A DNA stretch of 64,000 nt, from the NCBI GenBank assembly GCA_028282885.1, contig JANQGX010000087.1, forward strand, positions 1 to 64,000, in the 5' to 3' direction. The position numbers and the translations under genes were made by a program. This document shows, in pieces, positions 1-6,699 of this stretch. Every line of letters starts with the position of its first letter. Within the stretch, counting starts at the first letter, position 1. The notes beneath the pieces are model-generated. The model was given only the letters and a program-made list of their open reading frames with translations, did no database searches and was not told where the DNA came from. The DNA is from SAR324 cluster bacterium. Lineage in GTDB: Bacteria > SAR324 > XYD2-FULL-50-16.

Positions 1-2
1 CG

Positions 3-71
3 TCAGTGAGAGCTAGATATGAGTCAGGAAGATGGGACGAAGTGGTCGATAAGTATTTAAGGGCGGCGTGA
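3..71 (+). CDS. C-terminal tail of a gene cut by the window start
   Basis: An open frame enters from the left edge and stops with TGA at 69-71. The 22 visible residues (ending DEVVDKYLRAA) are charged and amphipathic and read like a genuine helical C-terminus. The stop lies in the loop of the hairpin at 61-79. Nothing more can be said about function; it could also be a chance open frame. Confidence 0.35.
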   Translation, partial: SVRARYESGRWDEVVDKYLRAA

Positions 72-79
72 CGTCGCCC
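61..79 (+). terminator. GC-rich hairpin
   Basis: GGGCGGCG (61-68) pairs with CGTCGCCC (72-79), one G-U pair, around a 3-nt loop that is the TGA stop of the preceding frame. A short T-containing stretch (ATAATTTTG) follows. It resembles a compact transcription terminator but lacks a clean U-run. Confidence 0.4.
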
Positions 80-244
80 ACATAATTTTGGTGCACCCCT
101 GATGCCAGCAGTTAGGCACAAGTAGTTGGTAATCTGTATATCTGAAAACAGGATTCATTTCCCGTTGACTGAAAGGCATTTGTAAAATGCTTCAGCTTTT
201 TTAAAAGACCGGGTAAAAATCGGTCTCCTGTCCCAGCAACAGAG

Positions 245-670
245 ATGATCAAAGCTGAGGAAGTAAAAATAGATAAAAGAAAGCCAGTCGTGATCGTCGA
301 CGATGATGAGGTTGTATTAAGCTTTTTGAAGGTCATCCTGGACAATATCGGTTTTACAGATATCAGAACTGCCGTTGACGGGCAGAAAGCCCTGGTCATC
401 ATGCTGAACATGACGCCCGGCTTACTGATCACAGACATTGATATGCCCGTCATGAACGGCTTGCAACTCGTTCATCAAGTCAGGAAGAAAAGACGGTTTG
501 ACAAAATGCCCGCCATTGCACTCACGGCAAACGACACCAAAGAGATGGTGATCAGGGCCTTGAAAGCAGGTGTGGATTCCTACCTGATCAAAGGAGAGAT
601 CAAAGAGGCGGATGTCCGGGAGAAAATTCAGGATGCCGTCCAGTTCAGATTGCAGAAACTCCTGGGATGA
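245..670 (+). CDS. Stand-alone response-regulator receiver protein
   Basis: This 141-residue CheY-like protein consists of one receiver domain with no output domain. The acidic pocket is D19-D21, the predicted phospho-acceptor is D64 in the motif TDIDMPVMNG, and a conserved Thr follows strand 4 (IALTAND). The conserved Lys is in the strand-5 region SYLIKGE, without the usual following Pro. The ATG at 245 is the first in-frame start after a stop at 170-172. The gene converges on the sensor kinase at 706-3387 (35 bp between stop codons), so the two may form a split two-component pair; that pairing is inferred from position only. Confidence 0.85.
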   Translation: MIKAEEVKIDKRKPVVIVDDDEVVLSFLKVILDNIGFTDIRTAVDGQKALVIMLNMTPGLLITDIDMPVMNGLQLVHQVRKKRRFDKMPAIALTANDTKEMVIRALKAGVDSYLIKGEIKEADVREKIQDAVQFRLQKLLG

Positions 671-705
671 CCTGCCACCTGGCCGCGCTAGTTTTTTTGC
701 CGCAG

Positions 706-3387
706 TCAGGCCTTGGGATTTAAAGGCTGGTTCAGCGGCAATCGAATGATAAATTTCGTACCCGCATTCAAGCGGGACTCTACCGAAAATTCGCCATGAT
801 GGTTTTCGGTGATAATAAAGTAGGAAACCGAAAGTCCTAGCCCGGTGCCTTTTCCCACCTCTTTAGTGGTAAAGAAGGGTTCGAATACTCTCTTTCGTGT
901 CTTCTCATCCATGCCCGGACCGTTATCTTCAACTTCAATCCGAATCCAGTCTGAATCCCGACTGATGCGCAAAACGATAAGCGGTGAGTCCTGATCGTAT
1001 ATCCTTTTGATCATCGCCTGGGCCGAGTTCTTCAGAAGATTTAAAACAACCTGCTCGATCTCGGTCCTGACCGCGTATATAGCGGGAAGATCCTGCTGGT
1101 ACTGTTTTTCAATACGAATGGCCCGGAAATCAAAACTCTTTTTCAGATCATAATCACTCGATGCCAGTTCCAGCGCTTTGTCCAGAATCGACCTTACATC
1201 ACACTTCTCCTGTGTGGATTCGCTCTTGCGGCTGAAATCAAGCATATTGCGAACGATCCCGGCTGCTCGCTTTCCGGCGTCTCTTATTCCTGCCAGAGAT
1301 TCCATGACACCCTGTTCCTGGACATAAGCAGCCAAATTTTGAAGATTGACACCGGTCTTCTCGGCAGCCTCTCTGTTCTTTCTGAGGCTGGTTAGAAACC
1401 GCCGCTCGATTGTCTGTGCAAGAGCCGTCATAACACCCAGGGGATTGTTGATCTCATGCGCCATCCCGGCTGCCAACCCACCGAGTGAAATCATCTTTTC
1501 CGATTGCACCATCATCTCTTCCAGGCGTTTGCGTTCGGTGACATCACGAACAATCCCGTGAAACCCAACCGGCTTTCCGGAGGAATCGTGGCTCAATGAT
1601 ATCGAAGCCTCCATCACTCTTCGATCACCCTTTTTTTGTATGATCTCATACGAGAGGTATTTTTCCGATTTGCCGGATTTGTAAATGGCATTGTACATCT
1701 CAAACACCTTGTCCGCCGTCTCCCGGTCCATATAATCACGATAATTAAGACCGATCAATTCATCCATGCTGAATCCGAGAATCTCGATCAGGGCACTGTT
1801 AACATTAATCAAATTTCCTTTGAGATCGCATTCAAAATACCCCTCCTCTATGTTTTCGAAAATAGCCTGGTAATGCTCTTCCCTACTCTCCAAAGCCTCT
1901 TCTATCTGGCTGCGTTCCGTAAGATCAAGACCGGTACAGAGGACAAACTCTATGTTTCCGCCACGATCCCTCAGAACCGAATTGAACCAGTGGATCAAAC
2001 GTTTCTGTCCATTTTTGGCTACCCAGTAGTTTTTGTTTTCATTGGGAATGGCCCCGGCCTTTGCGTTAAGTATACTCTTTTGAACCACCTCCCTCTCATC
2101 CTCGGGAACCAGAACATCCCAGAAAGGTTCTTTTTGAACCTCATCCAGCCGGTACCCACTGCATTTTTCAGCAGCCGTGTTGAAGCTGACCACATATCCA
2201 TCCAGATCGATAACCACAACGATGCTTTCAATCCATTGCAGAATAGCTGCCACAAAATCACGCTCCCTGGCAATCTCAGCTTCTGCCAGTTTCCGCTCGC
2301 TAATCTCCCTGTGTAACCTGTGGTTGAATTTCAAGAGCAGAATTGTCAGGAGACTGATCAATCCGCCAATCAACGCAATGATACCTATTGTCCAGTACAA
2401 GCCTATGACATTGGGCTTCTTATCAGTACTGTAGATAAATCCATCCAACGAAAATTCGTCATCAATCATTCCCAAACGACGAAAGGTTTCGGCAATATGC
2501 CGCCAACGCCCCTGATTCATATGCCCGATATTTACCAAATCCGGAAGAATAAGCGGCTGCATGGCTTCAGCTTCGTACCTAAGATGCTCCGGAGACTTGG
2601 AAGAGTGATATCGGGTTGAGATAATACCAATCATCTCGTCTTTGTTTTTCATGGCATATTCCCACCCTTTCAGACTCGCCTCTCGAAACGCTTTGACGCG
2701 TTGCGGATGCATCTTTAACTCCCTTTCGGTCGTAAACAGGCAGTCGCCATAAAAATCGATGCCGAATGTAATCGGTTTTAATATGGTGTATTCAATACCT
2801 CTTTGATCCAGAAGATAGGGCTGATCGGTGATATACGCGGCCAGGGCTTGTAATCTCGGATTCGCCAGATCCTCGATGATTCCCGACCGCTTCAGGATAT
2901 TCAGGTTTCGCAAAGACACACCTTCATCCAGAAACATTGCCTGCAACTCAACGGTTTTCGGACCCGGGAACATGGCAACCTGCTTGCCGGCCAGATCCTG
3001 AGGACTGTGAATTTTAAACTCTTTTTTCGAAACCAGCACCAGTGCCGAATGCTGGAAAATAGCCGCCAGAGCGACCAAAGGCTTGCCTTGCAGACGGTGG
3101 TACAGAATTTCGGAATTCGAAACCCCATACTCGGAATCCCCGGACAACACCTCTTCCACAGTTCTTTTATTTCGTCCTCCCTCCACCAGGTTCACCCGTA
3201 AGCCCACATCCTCGTAAAATCCTTTTTCAAGGGCGGCGTAGTATCCGGCAAATTGGAACTGGTGGTACCATCTGAGCTGAAGAGAAACCTCCCCCAGTGA
3301 ATCCCGGGCCAGGACAGTCCTGGTAAACAGAGTGGTACCGAGAATAAGCAAAGCGATAATACTGAATCTGAAAAAGCCTGCAATCAT
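706..3387 (-). CDS. Sensor histidine kinase with THI5/NMT1-type periplasmic domain
   Basis: The 893-residue protein has a signal peptide (1-27), a periplasmic substrate-binding domain of the NMT1/THI5/SsuA type (about 35-315; QLRWYHQFQFAGYYAALEKG is typical of the family), one transmembrane helix (about 328-353), two PAS domains (about 373-490 and 500-620), a dimerisation domain with phospho-accepting H644 (AHEINNPLG) and a HATPase domain (N784, D821-x-G-x-G825, GTGLGLS 847-853). It should autophosphorylate when the periplasmic domain binds its ligand. The family binds pyrimidine, sulfonate or similar small molecules, but the ligand cannot be read from sequence. The likely partner is the orphan receiver protein at 245-670. 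A palindrome lies about 40 bp upstream of the start (3429-3444). Confidence 0.9.
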   Translation of the reverse strand: MIAGFFRFSIIALLILGTTLFTRTVLARDSLGEVSLQLRWYHQFQFAGYYAALEKGFYEDVGLRVNLVEGGRNKRTVEEVLSGDSEYGVSNSEILYHRLQGKPLVALAAIFQHSALVLVSKKEFKIHSPQDLAGKQVAMFPGPKTVELQAMFLDEGVSLRNLNILKRSGIIEDLANPRLQALAAYITDQPYLLDQRGIEYTILKPITFGIDFYGDCLFTTERELKMHPQRVKAFREASLKGWEYAMKNKDEMIGIISTRYHSSKSPEHLRYEAEAMQPLILPDLVNIGHMNQGRWRHIAETFRRLGMIDDEFSLDGFIYSTDKKPNVIGLYWTIGIIALIGGLISLLTILLLKFNHRLHREISERKLAEAEIARERDFVAAILQWIESIVVVIDLDGYVVSFNTAAEKCSGYRLDEVQKEPFWDVLVPEDEREVVQKSILNAKAGAIPNENKNYWVAKNGQKRLIHWFNSVLRDRGGNIEFVLCTGLDLTERSQIEEALESREEHYQAIFENIEEGYFECDLKGNLINVNSALIEILGFSMDELIGLNYRDYMDRETADKVFEMYNAIYKSGKSEKYLSYEIIQKKGDRRVMEASISLSHDSSGKPVGFHGIVRDVTERKRLEEMMVQSEKMISLGGLAAGMAHEINNPLGVMTALAQTIERRFLTSLRKNREAAEKTGVNLQNLAAYVQEQGVMESLAGIRDAGKRAAGIVRNMLDFSRKSESTQEKCDVRSILDKALELASSDYDLKKSFDFRAIRIEKQYQQDLPAIYAVRTEIEQVVLNLLKNSAQAMIKRIYDQDSPLIVLRISRDSDWIRIEVEDNGPGMDEKTRKRVFEPFFTTKEVGKGTGLGLSVSYFIITENHHGEFSVESRLNAGTKFIIRLPLNQPLNPKA

Positions 3388-3428
3388 ATTAATCGTTCAG
3401 AAATAGGATAGAAGCTTAAAGAAAGTGT

Positions 3429-3444
3429 CTGAACGAACGTTCAG
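3429..3444. promoter_or_regulatory. Operator-like inverted repeat upstream of the sensor kinase
   Basis: CTGAAC (3429-3434) and GTTCAG (3439-3444) flank a GAAC spacer in the gap between the divergent kinase and TetR genes. The size and symmetry suit a TetR-class site. No binding data; assignment to the neighbouring TetR protein is inference. Confidence 0.35.
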
Positions 3445-3682
3445 TCTTATGGGCGGATTTCCCCCCAAATAGAAATAAGCATAACTATGGCTGATTTTGG
3501 ACGACATTACGATGAGCCTGAACAATACCCCAGGGTGTTTTAATCGTCTTGATTCTACAAACCAGCCTTATTGGGTATAACCGAAAACTCACCATAGAGA
3601 ACGACTCTATCGGCTCTGGTGATTGCCGATCGGGAAAGCAACCATTGAACCATTTCTTCCCAATGCTGCTTCTTCATTTTAC

Positions 3683-3711
3683 TTGACATTGTTCTTCGGG
3701 TTAAATAATGT
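3683..3711 (+). promoter_or_regulatory. Sigma-70-type promoter of the TetR gene
   Basis: A perfect -35 TTGACA (3683-3688) is followed after 17 bp by TAATGT (3706-3711), a weak -10. Transcription would start near 3718, exactly where the palindrome 3718-3736 begins, about 50 bp before the TetR start codon. Confidence 0.5.
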
Positions 3712-3717
3712 TCTTTT

Positions 3718-3736
3718 TACTTAATACTATTAAGTA
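3718..3736. promoter_or_regulatory. Perfect palindrome, likely TetR auto-operator
   Basis: TACTTAATA (3718-3726) and TATTAAGTA (3728-3736) form a perfect 9-bp inverted repeat around a single C. It covers the predicted transcription start of the downstream TetR gene, the classic position for autorepression. It could alternatively be a small hairpin in the leader RNA. Confidence 0.5.
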
Positions 3737-3768
3737 TTTTAAAAGCAATTAACCTTATACGAAAAAGC

Positions 3769-4470
3769 ATGATTACAAGGCGTGAAAGAGTAAGACAAGC
3801 TACCATTGATGAAATCAAATCGACTGCCTGGGAGATTATTAACGAACAGGGCACCGCGGAAGTCACCATACACGGTATAACCAGAAGGATGGGGATGACG
3901 GCGCCTGCCTTTTACAGCTATTTTAAGAACCGTAATGAACTGATTGAAAACCTGGTTATAGATGCTTATGAATCGTACCAGCGGGCTTTGGAAAGTGCGC
4001 GTGATCAACATTCAGAGAAGGACCCTGCAAATCGAATTATGTCGGTCTACCTGGCTTATCGAGAGTGGGCGATCACTCACCCCAAGCTGTTCGGTCTGTT
4101 TGCGGGTAGAGAAGTGCCGGGCTTCAAACCGCCTGAAGGTCGGATAGCTGAAAAAGCGGAAACCATGATCCGGATATTCATGTCTCTTTTCAGGGAGGCA
4201 TGGGATCTGGGCTTGCTGAAAAAACCTGATCAGGCATTACCGCTCAGTGAGGAATATCGATTACAGTTCTCATCTGTCAGAAAAAAACTCGAACTAACCA
4301 TGCCAATGGAAATAGTAGATTCCGTAATACATATTGCCTTCCTGGTTCATGGTACCATATCCATGGAGATTTCAGGCAGATTCAAACACATCACCGAGGA
4401 TTTTTCAGTAGTGTATCGATACCAGGTTGCCAACGAGCTGGCACGGATTGGTCTCAAACCGGATTTTTAA
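3769..4470 (+). CDS. TetR/AcrR-family transcriptional regulator
   Basis: This 233-residue protein has an N-terminal helix-turn-helix (about 8-56; ITRRMGMTAPAFYSYFKNRNEL matches the TetR recognition region) and a C-terminal ligand domain containing REWAITHPKLFGLF, typical of the WHG-type C-terminal domain. It should be a ligand-responsive dimeric repressor. A promoter with a perfect -35 box and a palindrome at 3718-3736 sit just upstream, suggesting autoregulation. The M24 hydrolase follows in the same direction after 136 bp with its own promoter and is a plausible target. The effector is unknown. Start ATG 3769 has no strong ribosome-binding site. Confidence 0.88.
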   Translation: MITRRERVRQATIDEIKSTAWEIINEQGTAEVTIHGITRRMGMTAPAFYSYFKNRNELIENLVIDAYESYQRALESARDQHSEKDPANRIMSVYLAYREWAITHPKLFGLFAGREVPGFKPPEGRIAEKAETMIRIFMSLFREAWDLGLLKKPDQALPLSEEYRLQFSSVRKKLELTMPMEIVDSVIHIAFLVHGTISMEISGRFKHITEDFSVVYRYQVANELARIGLKPDF

Positions 4471-4518
4471 GATTTGACACATCATCTCTGCCTGATTTGA
4501 GTTTGACTCCAAAAACGC

Positions 4519-4548
4519 TTGACAGCTCTGTTTTTTGACCTGGATAAA
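4519..4548 (+). promoter_or_regulatory. Sigma-70-type promoter of the M24 hydrolase
   Basis: TTGACA (4519-4524), an 18-bp spacer, then GATAAA (4543-4548). The predicted transcription start near 4555 leaves a leader of about 50 nt with an AGGAG ribosome-binding site before ATG 4607. Confidence 0.45.
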
Positions 4549-4606
4549 TGCTCATCGATACACCGAAAAAGAGCTAACAGTTCCTGAAACAACATAGGAG
4601 AATCCC

Positions 4607-5776
4607 ATGGCAAGTAAAATAGAACCCATTACTACAGCCCCAACAACCGATGAACTTTCCACTCGTATTGATCGAGTACGACACATGATGGAGAAACAGC
4701 AACTGGACTACTATGTCGTAGCACATACCGACAATGTCTATTACCTGACCAATTTCGCCTATATTCCCTTTGAAAGACCCTTCTTCCTCATCATTCCGGC
4801 GGATGGAAAACCAATGCTGGTTGTTCCCCTGCTGGAAGTCGACCATGCCGAGCAAAGGATTCTGATTGATGTGGAATACCGTAGTTACTATGAATACCCT
4901 GCCCCTGCAGGTCAAACCTTTGTCGACGTGCTGGAAAAAGTGATCGGCAGTAACAGAAGTGTGGGGATCGAATCTTCCCTCTCCATAGCATTGCAGAAAA
5001 CAATACCCGGAAACACTATTGTGACGGATATTGTTGACGATTTACGTCTGGTAAAGTCCGATTATGAAGTGGGCAGAGTCGCTTACGCATGCGGTGTGAC
5101 TGAACAAGGACTTAAAAAGGTCTTTGAACTTTCCAAGCCGGGAACGGCGGTAGCAACAATATACAGCGAAGCGTCCAAAGAGATGATGGTGAAGACTGTT
5201 TTCGAGATCCCCGATATCAACCTTCTGATGACCAAATTTTTGGCCGCAGTCTGGCCAAAATCTCTTTCTGCCCAACCCCACGCAATTCCGGGTCTGTTTG
5301 ATGTTTTGGAGGAGGGAGGTCCCAATGTCGCCATTATCACTGCTCAGACCAATGGCTATTCCGCTGAGTTGGAAAGAACCTGTTTTTTGGGAAATGTCAC
5401 CGACGAAGCCCGGAAACTTTTCGACCTCTTTATGAAGGCTCGCGAGAAAGCATTCGAAATCGTAAAACCCGGAGTTCGCGGGGAGGAAATAGACGAGGCT
5501 GTACTGAAAATACTCAGGGACGCGGGATATGAAAGAAACATCCTGCACCGAACCGGTCACGGTTTCGGGATTACCGGGCATGAACCCCCGTGGATAGCTA
5601 TGGGTAGCGAGCATGTGATGGAGAAAAACATGATAATCAGTATCGAACCCGGTGTCTATGTGGAAGGTCTCGGCGGTTTCCGACATTCCGACACCGTTTT
5701 GGTGACTGAAAACGGCTGTCAATCCCTGACAGAATATCCCGACAGTATCGACGATCTGATCCTGCCCCTGGATTAG
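4607..5776 (+). CDS. M24-family (Xaa-Pro peptidase/creatinase-like) hydrolase
   Basis: The 389-residue protein has the two-domain pita-bread architecture of M24: an N-terminal creatinase_N-like domain (about 16-145) and a catalytic domain (about 155-385). H318 (RTGHGFG) and E347 (SIEPGVY) are present. The other metal ligands of aminopeptidase P are not: the first Asp position is I243, the second is E254 (GYSAELERT), and the final Glu is S361 (FRHSDTV). The segment GYSAELERT resembles creatinase, a non-metal C-N hydrolase of this fold, more than a metallo-aminopeptidase. The likely reaction is therefore hydrolysis of a guanidino, amidino or similar C-N bond, but the substrate is unknown. Strong AGGAG site before ATG 4607. 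Downstream lie a small membrane protein and a broken symporter that may once have supplied the substrate. Confidence 0.85.
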   Translation: MASKIEPITTAPTTDELSTRIDRVRHMMEKQQLDYYVVAHTDNVYYLTNFAYIPFERPFFLIIPADGKPMLVVPLLEVDHAEQRILIDVEYRSYYEYPAPAGQTFVDVLEKVIGSNRSVGIESSLSIALQKTIPGNTIVTDIVDDLRLVKSDYEVGRVAYACGVTEQGLKKVFELSKPGTAVATIYSEASKEMMVKTVFEIPDINLLMTKFLAAVWPKSLSAQPHAIPGLFDVLEEGGPNVAIITAQTNGYSAELERTCFLGNVTDEARKLFDLFMKAREKAFEIVKPGVRGEEIDEAVLKILRDAGYERNILHRTGHGFGITGHEPPWIAMGSEHVMEKNMIISIEPGVYVEGLGGFRHSDTVLVTENGCQSLTEYPDSIDDLILPLD

Positions 5777-5890
5777 GGAATAGATAACAAAGCTTTTAGT
5801 GCAGGAATTTCCGGAATCTCATTTACCCTGCTCAGTATCGTTGTTCTCATTTAATTTCTGCCAACGGTGTTAATCGATATTGGAGCCCCA

Positions 5891-6301
5891 ATGATGCCGA
5901 TTTCAAGGAACACCACATTATCCACACTTCTCAAAGCCCAATTGGTCTATGCCCTGGCTGGTGTTGGATATAATATGGTCAGCTATCTGGTGGTACTATC
6001 GGGCGGCCAGCAGTTATCAACCACATCTCCGCTTACAGGCGGCCTGTTTATGACATTTTATGGAATATGCCTGATTACCGGATACCGGAACATGGAAAAA
6101 CTCTATCGTATCCTGATGCTGATCTTTGTGATTGTCATTGGCTATAGCGGGTTTATCAAGCACTTCATTCTCTATGTCCAACAACCGGGAATTTACTCCT
6201 CTTTTATTGCCTGGTTCGCTGCAGTAGGAATCAATTTTGTAGGTTTGATCCTTAACTTAACTGCAGCCAGCGGAAGATACACCTGTACTCAATCCGGCTA
6301 A
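5891..6301 (+). CDS. Small polytopic membrane protein of unknown function
   Basis: This protein of about 136 residues has roughly four hydrophobic segments and no recognised motif. I chose ATG 5891 because GGAG at 5882-5885 sits 5 nt upstream; an in-frame upstream start at 5867 lacks this signal. It lies between the M24 hydrolase and the symporter fragment on the same strand and may be an accessory membrane component, but there is no direct evidence. I do not recognise the family. Confidence 0.55.
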   Translation: MMPISRNTTLSTLLKAQLVYALAGVGYNMVSYLVVLSGGQQLSTTSPLTGGLFMTFYGICLITGYRNMEKLYRILMLIFVIVIGYSGFIKHFILYVQQPGIYSSFIAWFAAVGINFVGLILNLTAASGRYTCTQSG

Positions 6302-6381
6302 AAAACGTCTGATACCCTTGAGTTTCCCCTAAACCCCCTCAAACAGGAGCAGAGAATACGACACTGTCACCCAATCAGGAT

Positions 6382-6579
6382 ATGCGGTGGTTTGTCGTAG
6401 GCTATGGAGTATTGATGGTTCTATTGGGGATCTGGTACTCCCGACGGATTAAAAACAGTGATGACTTTGTGCTGGCAGGTCGATCCCTTGGTCCGGTAAT
6501 CCTGGCCGGAGCCTTATTGGCCACCTTTGCCGGAAGCGGGACCATCACCGGGGGGATCAACTCACTGGCATATTCCTAA
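6382..6579 (+). pseudogene. N-terminal fragment of a sodium:solute symporter
   Basis: Only 65 codons remain. They encode the first transmembrane helix (VVGYGVLMVLLGIWYSRRIK) followed by NSDDFVLAGRSLGPVILAGALLAT and GSGTITG, the characteristic start of SSS-family sodium symporters, which are normally 480-550 residues. The frame stops at 6577-6579 and no further symporter sequence is found in any frame before the next gene, so most of the gene is deleted rather than frameshifted. It was probably the transporter for the substrate of the upstream hydrolase. Confidence 0.7.
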
Positions 6580-6667
6580 CTTTGTTGACATCACGTAAAG
6601 AAAAAACACAATCAACCCATTAACATTTGACCCTTCACCCAGGCGCGAGATTCGCAGGAACCAAGCA

Positions 6668-6688
6668 GATATGAACTCTGTTCATGTC
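6668..6688. repeat. Hairpin after the molybdoenzyme gene
   Basis: GATATGAAC (6668-6676) pairs with GTTCATGTC (6680-6688), one G-U pair, 3-nt loop. It lies 11 bp past the stop of the minus-strand molybdoenzyme gene. There is no U-run, so it may be an RNA 3'-end stabiliser rather than an intrinsic terminator. Confidence 0.4.
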
Positions 6689-6699
6689 CGCTTAACTCA

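Noticed and set aside
1636..2316. Long plus-strand open frame opposite the sensor kinase
   Set aside because: It is antisense to a well-supported kinase gene and its translation has no family character.
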